A stretch of DNA of 64,000 nt, from contig OX381718.1 of the NCBI GenBank assembly GCA_947462335.1, forward strand, positions 39,586,976-39,650,975, written 5' to 3'. Both the position numbers and the translations under genes were made by a program. This document shows, piece by piece, positions 47,220-58,836 of the stretch; the first letter of the stretch is position 1, and each line of letters starts with the position of its first letter. The notes below the pieces were generated by a model. It did no database searches, was not told where the DNA came from, and was given only the letters and a program-made list of their open reading frames with translations. The DNA comes from Harmothoe impar. Lineage: Eukaryota; Annelida; Polychaeta; Phyllodocida; Polynoidae.

Positions 47220-47462
47220 GCACCTCTAAGGGCCGCATACTGCATTAGGGAGCTCTGCCCTTGGTCGACATGATGCATGAATGTAGCCCTGGCGAGTAAC
47301 TCGCCAGGGCTACATTCATAAATCATGTCAACCCTCTGGGAATGTATCAACCCCATAGGAGTGGCATGGTTCATGAATGCAGCACTGGTGAATTTCTCGC
47401 CAGGGCTGCATTCCACAAAGGGCATAGCGCATTAAGACAATGTGCGGCCCTTAAAGGGTTGA
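47220..47462 (+). mobile_element. Double-hairpin TTAA MITE, copy 31, with a near-perfect hairpin
   Basis: The left hairpin 47267-47329 has 31-bp arms with only two mismatches and a one-base loop. T47284 faces A47312, replacing the consensus C-G pair on both sides. Spacer CTGGGAATGTATCAACCCCA; right end TGCGGCCCTTAAAGGGTT. Confidence 0.95.
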
Positions 47463-48221
47463 GCCAAACTTAAGGAGGCTTGAGATGCTTACCAAGGTAT
47501 TAAGCATTAGGGTCCATCTCTCCAGAGCACTAAAAGTGTGTCCACTGAGGGGGTAGTGGGGGGAGGGTTAGGGTGTTGAAAGGGCCAACATGATGGTAGC
47601 CCTGAACCTTAATCCCAGTGAAGTAGGTGTCAATGAAACATGTCCCAGACGCTACTGAAACCCCAAATCCCATTTATAAATCTTAGATGTCTAACTTTAG
47701 ATTGCCTTTATTGCACTGCTGCTAGTTTTGCAGGACACTTGCAGGACACATTTCGTTTAAAAAAGGGCGTGGCTGTCCCATGCTGGTAACTACGAGGGTA
47801 CACATGAAATGTCAATAGAAAGCTTACAAATAAGCATTAAAGAAATAATTCCATCGTAGCCTGAAAAAAGAGGTCAACTTTGAGACCCCAAGGTCTTCTT
47901 CTATAGATCTATAATACAACATGTACATCCTAGGTCTAAGGGTTTTGCAACACACTGAACTTTCACTAGGTGAAGTGACCTTGTGTGCCGTAATAATCTA
48001 TTGAGGGAAAATTATTGAGCTTCTAAGGTTGTCACTCAATGACGTATAGATATTGAAGTTGTATTGCAGTTTGTAAGGCAAATTTCAAAGCATGCATTAA
48101 AGATAGAAAGCATTGCATAGAGGACATATCAGAGCCGGGCACCGTATACATATATACTGTGTGTGGTCCTCCTGCTTTCTCTCCAAGGTCAGAGAGGTCA
48201 GGGGAATACATTCTTAGGAGG

Positions 48222-48494
48222 TTACTCTCTAAGGACCGCATAGCTTTAATGCATTATGCCCTTTATTGGCATGGCGATTGACTGCAGCTCTTTATTGCAT
48301 GCTAGTCTACTCGCCAGATCTGCATTCATGCATCATGCCGACCATACAGCATTGATACACTCCCGAAGGGTCGGCATATTACATGCACGAATCTACTCGC
48401 CAGGGCTGCATTCATGCATCCTGCCGACCAAGGACACAGCACATCACAAGAACATCAGAGGCTATGAAAGCATTATGCGGCCCTTAAAGGGTTA
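48222..48494 (-). mobile_element. Double-hairpin TTAA MITE, copy 32 (A/A)
   Basis: CTCTAAGGACCGCATAGC left end; spacer hairpin GCCGACC...GGGTCGGC enclosing GATACACTCCCGAA; right end ATGCGGCCCTTAAAGGGTTA with a 20-bp insertion before it. Confidence 0.92.
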
Positions 48495-50359
48495 GGCAAT
48501 GGCTTTATAGCCATAAGAAACCCGTATGACGGGTGGACCAGGCAGGGGTCCCGTGGGGGTGAGATCAGGGCGGGATCAGGGTCAGTATGGGGTATTTATA
48601 AAGTATACATAACGGGGATCGGCTACACTTCAAGCCTCCCTGATTTAACCTCTAGACTTAACTTGGATAGAAAAATAAACCTTAGCCCCCCAAAAAGAGG
48701 TATGTAGAAAATAGGTCTCCTAAGTGACAAAATTATAGTCACAAAAGCCAGAGTACTTTTACACATAAGGAGGAATAATTTTACTTGAATATTTAGGATA
48801 AAAGTATTGAATAATGATAATAGGAATAATACAACGTTGTTAGGAGGAGATTAGGCCTGTTTCTCCGGCCTGCTCTGTCACCTGTTCCCCTAGCCCCAGG
48901 CTAATGCACCTAACGCTACCAAGCTCAACACTGTTCTTTGGCCTACCTATAGCACTGCATATACCACTGTTACAATCCTGTGGTGGATTATCACAGATCT
49001 ATGTAATATTGGGGGTGGTGCGGTGGCATGTAAAGGGGGATGGGGGTATTGAAACATAGTGACCCAGAGAGAAGTGTGTACAGTGTCCTATCTGAGTTCA
49101 GATGGCTGGGTGCGTACCGACTGGCATGAATGCCTTTCCCACAACCTTATCAAACCCTGCTATTAAAAAAAGGCTTCAAGTGCATTTCCTATATCTGGCC
49201 ACTATGTTGCACCTTGCTACATGTAGTACCACTAGTGGTAAAAGTGGTTTGTCCTGAAGTTTCACCATTGTGAAATGGCTGAGCCTTTACCTACCAATTT
49301 AGAATGATGGCAATGATGGTCACCGTTTTTAAACTTGTATCTGAGAAAATGATAATAATTCTGGTACAATCATACATGATGTGTCAATATTCAAGACACA
49401 GTTGTATAGAAAGTCTTGGAGATATATTACCTTCTCTACAAATATTATAGGCTCACATTTTACAACCGCCAATAAAGTGCAGTGAGTGTGGTGCAAGCAA
49501 CCCCAGCACGCTTTACCTTTAGATCATAGTCAAGAAATCAGGGTAAACTCAGGGTTTTTAACAGTTTTATGTATCAAAATTCAATGTGATACACTTGAGA
49601 ATCTTGGGAAACGATTTCCAGATATATATAGATGAATCCATCCAGCTCTAAATAATCCCAGTTAACCCAGAATCACGTGACCCCGTTCTGTGCTCTGATT
49701 GGCTGCTATGGACGTTGCCTTAGCTCTTCCCAGAGCCTCCTCCCACCTTCAAAAGACCCTGTCCTGGCACCGCGCCAACAACAGCTTTGTCATGCCCGCC
49801 GGTGACCAGCTTCAGCGCCAAATTGTCGTCTGCTTCCGTAGTTTTCCCGCGCAACTAGTACCCTAGGACGGGACTGCACTGCCTTAACCCTAAATTATCT
49901 CATATTAAATGAATTACATGTATAAGCTCCTCCAAGGACAATAAAATTAGAATAAAGAGAGCTGTTTGGGTGGTGTGGTTTTGGTTTTGGATCCGGTTCC
50001 GATCTGGTGGTGATTGTATGGCGGTATATGGTACCTGAGGAGAGCCCAATCTTTCCCTCTCACTTCCACACACAATGTCTTATGTAAATGCAGATTACAG
50101 ACAAATCTAGGCTAGGTGGATCTGGATTTCTTCTCCTCACTGATACATTGTTACTTAATATATCAAAGTATATTGCACCAATTTTCTTTCCATTCAACTG
50201 TTTTCAATCGGTGGTACTATATGCCTAATCTCAAACTATGCAAAGAGTAAAGAGTTAAGGGATTCCTTTCCAATTTCCTCCAGGGTGTGTGTATCCCTTA
50301 AGGTGCTTACTACAGATTTACTCCATGGTCCATGCCCCGGAGGAACCTCCACACATTGG
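48495..50359. other. Non-coding stretch with a promoter-like island
   Basis: Mostly AT-rich with no exon seen; the island 49674-49852 is listed separately. Confidence 0.5.
49674..49852. promoter_or_regulatory. Promoter-like island: E-box, CCAAT and two E2F-type motifs
   Basis: CACGTGA (49674-49680), inverted CCAAT as GATTGGCT (49697-49704), GCGCCAAA (49815-49822) and TTTTCCCGCGC (49842-49852) in a CpG-containing GC-rich patch. In animals this mix marks TATA-less, cell-cycle type promoters. A 24-codon frame starting ATGCCCGCCGG near 49792 is the only adjacent reading frame and is not recognised. Confidence 0.45.
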
Positions 50360-50749
50360 TCCTCTTAGGGCGGCATACTTCTGTGATGTGCTATGCCTGT
50401 GGTCGTCATGGTACACGAATGCAGCTCTGGTGAGTAACTCACCTGAGCTACATTAAAGTATAATGCAGTTCCTGTTGGGTTGATAAACTCCCAAAGCGTC
50501 GTCATAGTGCATGACTGCAGCCCTGGTGATTAAATTACCAGTTCTGCATTCATGCATCACGCCCGACCTACACAGTTGATACAATCCCGAAGGGTTAGTA
50601 TTTCTGCACTCATACAGCATGTCCAACCTACACAGTTCGTACTGTCCCGAAGGGCCTGCATGATGCATGGCTGCAGCCCAATGCATGAATGCATCATGAC
50701 GTCCACAGGCATAGCATACTAAAGCGCTATGTGGCCCTTAAAGGGTTAA
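50360..50749 (-). mobile_element. Expanded double-hairpin MITE, copy 33 (three spacers)
   Basis: 390 bp instead of about 240. Three successive spacer modules, all reversed (TTGATAAACTCCCAAAGCG, TTGATACAATCCCGAAGGGT, TTCGTACTGTCCCGAAGGGC), separate hairpin pieces. Ends are normal (right end TGGCCCTTAAAGGGTTAA). Indicates internal module amplification. Confidence 0.9.
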
Positions 50750-50856
50750 CCCGACCTTACTAATCGGGCTGAGTACCCAGTCAAACATACCAGGAGCAGT
50801 GTGTGAATATTAACATTCACACCAGCAGTCCAATGCACACTCTGCGGTCTGAAAAC

Positions 50857-51113
50857 GAACCTTTTAAAGGCCGCATAGTGCTTTAATGCATTACATGTGT
50901 GTCCTTTGGTCGTCATGATGCATGAATGCAGCCCTGGTGAGTAACTGTATTTGGTGCTGCATTCAAACATCCTGCCGGCCCTGTGGGGTTGATGCGCTCA
51001 CGATGGGTCGACATGATGCACTAAAGTAGCACCGGCGAGTTACTCACTAGGGCTGTATTGGTGCATCATGACGACAAGTTTTGACTCTTAGCGACATGCT
51101 AACATTAAAGGGC
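50857..51113 (-). mobile_element. Double-hairpin TTAA MITE, copy 34 (A left / B right)
   Basis: CCTTTTAAAGGCCGCATAGT left end; reversed spacer GGGTTGATGCGCTCACGATG; the right half carries GGTGCATCATGACGACAAG and CTTAGCGACATGC (B). A similar word, GCGGTCTGAAA, flanks both sides (50843 and 51147). Confidence 0.9.
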
Positions 51114-52424
51114 ACACCAGCAAGAGGCCAATATTGCTCGCTCAGCGGTCTGAAACCTGAGGGAGGGAGTCTAGTCTATGAATGTGGGGTATACTATTGT
51201 AAGTCTACATTAGGCTTCTGGGTCATTTAGTTGGACATAATATCTACCAATAGGAAATGTGCTACACTTTTCCAAGAAATGCAGAATATGCCAGCTTTAT
51301 ATAAACCATCTTAAGGGGTCTAGTGTAGCTTGGTGTTAAAGTTTTTATTGGGCCACTGGGTCATTTAGCTTTATAGGCCTATGTGTCAACAGGAATTGTG
51401 TTATACCTTCTAAGTTCCTTCAATGACATTTAGGACATGTTTGCTCTACATACATCTGATGAATGTATCTGCCAAGGAGCTTTGAATGTCAAAATAGGGA
51501 TTTCAATGAAATTCCTTTTGGAGTTGCACTCTAGCCTCTTCACCTTACAGTCACACAGAGAACTGAAGCCTGACTGAAGCCTAGCTCCTGTGAATGAGAC
51601 ACCGAGGTATTCAATTAAAAGATTGTGGGAAAACGCATTCATTGTCAATACAAATGAAAATAATTTGCATTCCGGATCATGCAAGAGTAGATCGAATGTC
51701 CAAGTTTGTTTTTTCTTTTGAATTTGATTTGACAGTTAAAATTGTTCACAGAATGCCATTCCTCAATATTAGATTGTCTTCTCATGCGAGGGGAATAGAC
51801 ATGTCTGGACAGGTACTACCAACTTATTGTTACCAAATATTACTTTTTTTATTTCACCTTTTATTGGCACTGGTTATGACACAATTCTAGACCAATTTGA
51901 TCCCACACTATAGCTCCAGCTCCTCTCAGGTTGGATGACGGTCTTAGAAAGCTTCTTCTTCACGCTCCAAGTGAGTCACTACGACCTCGGGCAACTTCAA
52001 CTAAAGAAAACGGGGGTAACAAAAAACGTTTCAAACCGCCTACAGTGTATTTGCTCTGACGACCTCGTCTGTACAATATTTCCGGTATCCTTGGGTTCCT
52101 TCTACTTGTTAGCCCCTCGGGGACGTGCTTATTGGCAGGGACAGGGCTTACCAGGAGGACTGGAGAGATTGATGGATTTGTAACGAGTTTTCCTCGAATA
52201 TTCAATTGCTTTTCGGGAATATCTTTGTGCATAGTGGATCTTCCCCCAGAGCTAGCCATAAATGTAAACAGCATTTATTTTGGAAGGGGCTAATTTTTAA
52301 AGCAAATTTCCCCCAAAAAGTGTGATGGAAATATTTTCGAGTAACGTCTCCCTGTTTCTAAAATCCTGGATTTGAAAAATGGGTGAGGTCTCCAAGGTAT
52401 CAGCGTTAGACATCATGGGTTTAA
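51114..52424. other. Non-coding or weakly coding stretch
   Basis: Open frames at 51594-51890 (+) and 51960-52274 (-) are unusually long for the local AT content but show no recognisable domain. No mobile element is recognised here. Confidence 0.4.
52141..52253 (-). CDS. Speculative first coding exon (38 codons), unrecognised
   Basis: On the minus strand an ATGGCTAGC start at 52253 opens a frame reading MASSGGRSTMHKDIPEKQLN, then IRGKLVTNPSISPVLL, ending at a consensus GTAAGC donor near 52141. The frame continues open to 51960. No family recognised and no second exon found. Reported only because start, donor and open frame coincide; it may well be chance. Confidence 0.15.
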
Positions 52425-52640
52425 TTAACCCTTTAAGGGCGGAATGATACCTCAAAGCTCCATGTCCATTAGTCGTCATGATGCACCAATGCACCACCCA
52501 CTGAGTACCTCACCAATGCTGCGTTAGTGCATCTTGTCGACCGGCTTGGAGTGCATTAACCCTTTAGGTTCGGCATGGTGCATGAATGCATCACTTATGA
52601 GGCACTTGCTAGAACTGCATTCTTGTATCCTGAGGACAGA
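52425..52640 (+). mobile_element. Double-hairpin TTAA MITE, copy 35 (B-like left, right end lost)
   Basis: TTAACCCTTTAAGGGCGGAA end, left hairpin CATGATGCACCAATGCAC (B), spacer GGAGTGCATTAACCCTTTAG. The right hairpin is worn and the right terminal repeat missing. Confidence 0.87.
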
Positions 52641-52799
52641 AGTGCTTAGTTTATTCATTTGTCAATACAACTTATACACATTCTAATAAAACCAGCTATG
52701 CAGGCATTGGTTAGAAATGAAAGAATGTCAAAAAGAAACGAAATCCTGTTAAGGAATAGGTTTATTTAGAACTTCAGTTTACCGAATTACTTAGTAGAG

Positions 52800-53110
52800 G
52801 TACACGATATGGTGTTGACCCCTAGCACAGTGAGGGTATCGCTCAGACATAGACCGAGACTCAGCAGCGCCCTGCTGATTGAGCTGCTACCTTCCCCCTG
52901 CTGTGGTAGACTTACAGCATATCAAAGGCCTGTCCATCTCACACTGTGCCTATATAGTGTGGGATGTAAAAGAACCATTGTCTCGGTAAAAGTGTAGGGA
53001 CATGCTTTCTATCTTCAGTCACCTCATAGATTCGATCACCATCACCGCCCTTGAAATGACCATAGCTGTTAATTAGGGCGTAAAGCAACCCAACAACCAA
53101 CCAACAACTC
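52800..53110 (+). repeat. SINE-like element with conserved-looking 3' tail
   Basis: The 3' part contains CGCCCTTGAAATGACC and TTAATTAGGGCGTAAAGC (CGCCCT/AGGGCG can pair), followed by a CAACCAACCAACAAC tail. Upstream, GTGGGATGTAAAAGAACCA matches the style of invertebrate (notably molluscan) SINEs as I remember them. Boundaries are approximate, and the tRNA-like head is not clear. Confidence 0.45.
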
Positions 53111-53176
53111 AGACATAGACTGATCCTTTACTTGTACACCCTGCAGGTGTATCTTATAGCAGTGTCCTCACCCTTA

Positions 53177-53413
53177 GTAACCCTTTACGGGCCACATAGT
53201 ACTTTAATGCCATTTGTCATCATGATGCTGGGTAGTAGCTGTGCATTCAAGCATCATGCCGACGTTAGGGGGCTGATACACTCCCGGAGGGTCGGCATAA
53301 TGCAGTCATGTACCACAGACGAGTTACTCGCCAAGGCTGCATTCATGCATTATGGCAACAGTGGTTGAATGGGCATAGCACATTAACCCATTGTGCAGCC
53401 TTTAAATGGTTAA
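53177..53413 (-). mobile_element. Double-hairpin TTAA MITE, copy 36 (A/A)
   Basis: AGTAACCCTTTACGGGCCAC left end, shortened left hairpin, spacer hairpin GCCGACG...GGGTCGGC around GATACACTCCCGGA, right end TGCAGCCTTTAAATGGTTAA. Confidence 0.9.
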
Positions 53414-53610
53414 GTCTGGTAGTTATTGACACATGTCTGGAGACAGGAATAACAGGGGTATTTTTATCTGTCTCTACGTGACACACTGAGACACATCCAT
53501 TCAAATACTTCCTTATAAGGCCATGACACCTACTGATATGTATATGTTTGTATACAAGGTACACCAGCTCTTGATCTGCACATGCTCTGCCAATCTTGAC
53601 AGTTAGACTA

Positions 53611-53738
53611 TACAATGTACATTATTTACTTTACCAACAATAGTCTTTATAATCATAAATATTGCAAGACTTGTACAATGTGCATTATTTATTTTCCCAT
53701 TAATAGTCTTTATGGATATACATATCATAAGAATTGTA
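53611..53738 (+). repeat. Tandem duplication, about 63-bp unit
   Basis: Two units, 53611-53673 and 53674-53738, each run TACAATGTxCATTATTTA... AATAGTCTTTAT... AAGAxTTGTA with scattered substitutions. Confidence 0.8.
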
Positions 53739-55890
53739 GGAGTAGGGCTGAAAACAATCAGGATTGTGTTTCATTCATGATCAGCAAGAATTCTGAAATC
53801 GTGATTTTGTTGTTGGAGATTTGGACAGCAAGGTGCTGCCATAACTTAGACATAAATGATATGTGCTTGTTTGATTTGTCATGATGTATAGACTATAATT
53901 ATATATAATCTACATCATAATGAGTCAAACAAGCGGTACAACATTACGATAGAGAGATACTTACTGCTGAAAAAAGGATAATCATGGTACCAGTAGGGGA
54001 TTTGGAGGCTCATTGTTTAGTCCTTAGTGGACATAGGACCAGGTATGTGTCATTAACATAGGGATAGAAATAAACCCCTCCATTGGTGAACTCTCCTCTC
54101 CTACATACAAAGGTCCTTTCAATAAACTGAAGGTATATTCTGGTTCTGACTTATTTTTAAGAGACCCTTCCCCTTAGATGACACCAGTATGGTCACCAGA
54201 ACCCTGTATCTTTGGCAAAAAAAAAAGTGAGTGTGTTTCAGGCAACCTGACCGTAGCTTTGCAATATGGAAAATCCTAAGATTTGGGAGAATTTATAGTA
54301 TATTTATTTTAGGTTGAAATCTTGAAATTAATCTATCTATTGTCAATGTGGACGTTTGTAAGTCAACCCTGCAATCTGCGAGTACGCCTGGGATCTATGA
54401 GTCAAAATTGTGATCCGCGAGAACTGAAACAAGATTCATAGCTACTTTCCAGGCTACCCTCATTTGCAGACCATAGTACATGAAACACACTTTTTTGCCC
54501 TAGCTATATGTCTCTTCACCATGCAGTGCTAATAGACGCTCCAGGCATCTTAACAGTTATGTGGGCATGGTTCACTGGTTTTAGGAGCACTTAAGGGCAG
54601 GAGCAGCACCTCCAGTAGACATCAAGGGCATGTTAATACCTGCCTGCCTACCTGGCACATCCGCACCTATATATCTCCACAGTCAGGCATTCCTATATAT
54701 ACATGTGGTTAATACTGGTTTTGCTCTTAACGCTCTTTCCTTTTAATAAGTATACTTCAGATACTTTTGCATTATTGGCTCTTTATTCTTTTAATAGGGG
54801 GATACATATATATCATCCCATTATTGTTTCTTTAATTTTTCTAATAGGGGTATTTCCGATAATATTTGATTATTGCATTAATTAGATATAGCATAAATTT
54901 ATTAGACATGACTGATGTGGTCCGATGGCATTAATCTAGCATACTTCTTGTTCTAGTGGAAGATATGTGAGGGGAATATGAATATCTATTCATTTCTCAT
55001 AGCAAAAATTATATCGGCATTTTGGGACTTTCTTTTTATAACTTAACTGATATATAAAAAGATCATTGATTTGCCCTGATCTCCTGGCCTAGAACCTAAA
55101 TCACATATTGGTATCGGCCATGTTTGGGTTTAAGATTATCCCTCACAAGTCCATTAACCTGGAGGTTTGTGAAAATCAAAATTGGCCGAGGTCAGACAGT
55201 CCAGGTTTTCAATTTGTTGTGAAAGGCTTACAGGTTGGTTAACCCTCGATGGAAGAAATGTACTTAAATAGTGCTAGTTACCCCAAGGCCATTCCGCCTG
55301 CCCCAGGATATTTTGGCGGTGTAGTGGCTCACATATAACCAGTGATATTTGACGAGTGCAACCATGAATGGGTTAATCCCCTCACAGACCTACATACCTG
55401 GGGAGGAATACTCAAGTACAGCCTTTCCCATTGGCTGTAGTCTTAATTTAAGAATTTAGAGTGTAATTTACTTGACCATCACCTCATGGTTGCTTGCACT
55501 TTTCCATAATACTTTTATGGTATATCTGCATTACAAAGAGACAATAATTACTGTTGGCACAGAATTGCATGTAGCTTTCCCTTCATATATTTTCCGCAAA
55601 CGTCGGAGCATCAATTCTGGGTCTCATTCCCTTATTATCACAATACATTGACCATCTGATCAATTCATCAACCTAGTAAATATCCACCAATAGGAATCTC
55701 CATTTTAAGAGTTAAATGTCTTACAATCAGTGTAACCTCCATATTGTCCACAGCCCTTGCTGTTGGACATGGGTACATAGAGGATACATGGATGAGGCTA
55801 TAATATTGGCTAGAGGGGGAGGAGTAGGAGGTCGGGAGGGGGAGGAGGGGTGACCTGGCAAGTTAATGAGGGCCACTTCTCCACGGCCTC
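53739..55890. other. Non-coding stretch
   Basis: AT-rich; no exon or mobile element recognised. A weak repetition of CTTTTAATAGGGG-like words occurs at about 54735-54850. Confidence 0.5.
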
Positions 55891-56509
55891 ATGGCCACAG
55901 GAGGAACTGAAACCCTGCTGCAAACCGGTTAGTCCTCCCCACCCCACCCACCCAGCCAGCCCTGACCTCTAGCCTCTGATTGGCATTTATGGACAGGTCA
56001 TTATTGAAAAATAAACATGGGGGCAGGAGTTGGTGGTGGGGGTAAAGCTGCCACCCTTTTTCAGCATAAAATAAGCCTGCAGCAGAATTCAGAAGAGTAT
56101 CAGGTATAGATCAACTAAAGTGGATTTTGTCCAAGGGGCAATCTTCTCCATGGGGCCATCTTCTCCATGGGCCCGTTTTCGCCTGGGCCGGTTTCTTTTA
56201 GGGGTCCACCTCTGCAGTTACCTTCAGGACCCAGGCTTCAGGAATGCGTCTGCACCCTTCCAGAGGAGGAATTGCTACCTCTGCTGCAAACCGGTTATAA
56301 TCCTCCCCACCCAAACATTAAATGATGCCCACTCCCTGACTTCCTTTTTGTGTTTGGTACTCTGCTCCAATCTAATGAGATATTAGGTCTACTTTGTATG
56401 CGGCAATCAAGTGATTATTGACACGCAATGTACACATTGAGAGATCAGTGATAAGTGTGGGGATCACCACACGAGTAACCTGCCCAGTGAGTTTTTGGAT
56501 GGAATGACA

Positions 56510-56752
56510 TTAAGCCGTTAATTAAGGCCCGGATAGTGCTTTAATGCATTCTGCAATTCATGATCATGATGCTTGCATGTGACACTGGCGCCCTCCAATG
56601 CTGCTTCTATGATCCATGAGTGCAGCCTTGGCCAGTAGACTCATCAGGGTGACATTTATGCATCATGCCAACTAAGGGCATATCATATTAAAAGGCACTA
56701 TGCAGACTTTAAAAGCCAATAATATAGGGAGGATGGGGGTTTAAAGGGTTAA
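56510..56752. mobile_element. Double-hairpin MITE, copy 37, with inserted second-element fragment
   Basis: Left GTTAATTAAGGCCCGGATAG; hairpins diverged; spacer gone. Near the right end ACTTTAAA is interrupted by ATATAGGGAGGATGGGGGTT (56716-56744, right end of the second dispersed element) before AAAGGGTTAA resumes. Confidence 0.82.
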
Positions 56753-57412
56753 CATTAGGCCTTTAGACCTTTGAACATGATATAGACACATAAAAACACA
56801 GAAGGAATGTTCTATAGTATGTATTTAGGATCTAAAATTTGGTTCCCAGCCAAAGCCATTGCCATGCAATATAATTATTTTTACATCATCATTTGCCATA
56901 TCCAATTAAACTTGATACAAGATGGACATACCCGGTAATAGGTTTACCTATTCTAGACGTAAGAAACCTAGGTCAATAATATTGAAAGAAAGTGTGAACA
57001 TGAGTGTGCATACTGTTTAGATATATGACAGTAATTCAACTATCTTATCTTTATTGTCTCTGTACATAATCTCTGTCTTTAATTATGATATGGCAATCTG
57101 TCTGCAATCAATATCCCCGGGATCAGAAACTATGCAGACTAAAATAATTATTGATTCCCAATGCATTGAATAGTATCTTACTCCACATCACCCAACATTC
57201 CAATGCATGGGGTGGAGGTAGTAATGCCAGGTGGGACCAGGACTACAAGAATTCACCAGCAATCACATAGAATTATTCAGTATTTAGACTCCAACTAAGA
57301 CATTCTTCCCTTGAACCCAATCAGCACAAACCGACCCGCCACCATTGATGTAAAGTATTGATTAGTTTATGGGAAGTTTCTCCCCGGCCCTGTGGCCTGC
57401 CCTACTTCTCCT

Positions 57413-57659
57413 TTAACCCTTTAAGGATGGCATTTTGCCGTAAAGCAATGTTTTGCAGTCATGATGCACTAATGCAGCGCCGGATTAAACTTGCTGTCAC
57501 TGCATTGATCAGTGCATCATGCCGACACATGGGGAGTGTAGCAATCCGGCATGATACTTAAATGCAGCCCTGGTCAGTCATTCACCAGGGCTGCATTCAT
57601 GCACAATGACGACGAAGGGTATAGCACATTAAAGCACTCTGCAGCCTTTAAAGGGTTAT
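57413..57659 (+). mobile_element. Double-hairpin TTAA MITE, copy 39 (B left / A right)
   Basis: TTAACCCTTTAAGGATGGCA left end with B-type interior; spacer GGGGAGTGTAGCAATCCGGC; intact A right hairpin (CCCTGGTCAGTCATTCACCA); right end TGCAGCCTTTAAAGGGTTA. Confidence 0.92.
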
Positions 57660-58593
57660 CCATCTGGTGCCTGGTACCCGTTGCTGTGTTGAGCCATTGC
57701 CAGACATTGCTTTCGGTGGTTCCAATGAAATATGTCTCTGCATCTTATATAAGCTGGCCAGCCTCAGTGTACATTTTTGAAGGTAGTTGGCAGCTCCACC
57801 ACGCCCTATGCCAATAAGCACCCTTCAAAATAGAGACCCACGCACATTTCTGTTATCTGATACATGGGATGCAAGTATGGACTCTCCCACCTTGGCGTCT
57901 AGACATTGCCAAAACATATCCTGAATTACCAAAAACAAAACGCACCCCGCCTAATCTTAAAAAGTTCAAGTAGAATGGCCACAGGAGGAACTGATACCCT
58001 GCTGCAAACCGGTTAGTCCTCCCCACCCCACCCACCCAGCCAGCCCTGACCTCTAGCCTCTGATTGGCATTTATGGACAGGTCATTATTGAAAAATAAAC
58101 ATGGGGGCAGGAGTTGGTGGTGGGGGTAAAGCTGCCACCCTTTTTCAGCATAAAATAAGCCTGCAGCAGAATTCAGAAGAGTATCAGGTATAGATCAACT
58201 AAAGTGGATTTTGTCCAAGGGGCAATCTTCTCCATGGGGCCATCTTCTCCATGGGCCCGTTTTCGCCTGGGCCGGTTTCTTTTTGGGGTCCACCTCTGCA
58301 GTTACCTTCAGGACCCAGGCTTCAGGAATGCGTCTGCACCCTTCCAGAGGAGGAATTGCTACCTCTGCTGCAAACCGGTTATAATCCTCCCCACCCAAAC
58401 ATTAAATGATGCCCACTCCCTGACTTCCTTTTTGTGTTTGGTACTCTGCTCCAATCTAATGAGATATTACGTCTACTTTGTATGCGGCAATCAAGTGATT
58501 ATTGACACGCAATGTACACGTTGAGAGATCAGTGATAAGTGTGGGGATCACCACAAGAGTAACCTGCCCAGTGAGTTTTTGGATGGAATGACA

Positions 58594-58836
58594 TTAAGCC
58601 GTTGAATAAGGCCCGGATAGTGCTTTAATGCATTCTGCAATTCATGATCATGATGCTTGCATGTGACACTGGCGCCCTCCAATGCTGCTTCTATGATCCA
58701 TGAGTGCAGCCTTGGCCAGTAGACTCATCAGGGTGACATTTATGCATCATGCCAACTAAGGGCATATCATATTAAAAGGCACTATGCAGACTTTAAAAGC
58801 CAATAATATAGGGAGGATGGGGGTTTAAAGGGTTAA
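58594..58836. mobile_element. Double-hairpin MITE, copy 38 (tandem duplicate of copy 37)
   Basis: Same element as at 56510 carried in unit 2 of the tandem duplication; left end reads GTTGAATAAGGCC instead of GTTAATTAAGGCC. Confidence 0.82.

Larger units (their letters stand above)
55891..57974 (+). repeat. Tandem duplication, unit 1 (2,084 bp)
   Basis: Begins ATGGCCACAGGAGGAACTGA and is followed immediately by unit 2 with the same start. Carries two MITE copies (56510 and 57413). Within the unit a 45-bp word (CTGCTGCAAACCGGTTA... CCTCCCCACCC) occurs twice, near 55917 and 56281. Confidence 0.95.

Noticed and set aside
52855..52920. CTCF-like words (GCGCCCTGCTG, CCCCCTGCTG) inside the SINE-like region
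   Set aside because: Each lacks part of the core or has a base missing; too weak to list as a site without a matrix score.
56120..56386. 88-codon frame repeated at 58204 as a possible duplicated gene
   Set aside because: Repetition comes from the 2,084-bp tandem duplication; the peptide contains a short internal repeat (CTTCTCCATGGG) and no recognisable domain.
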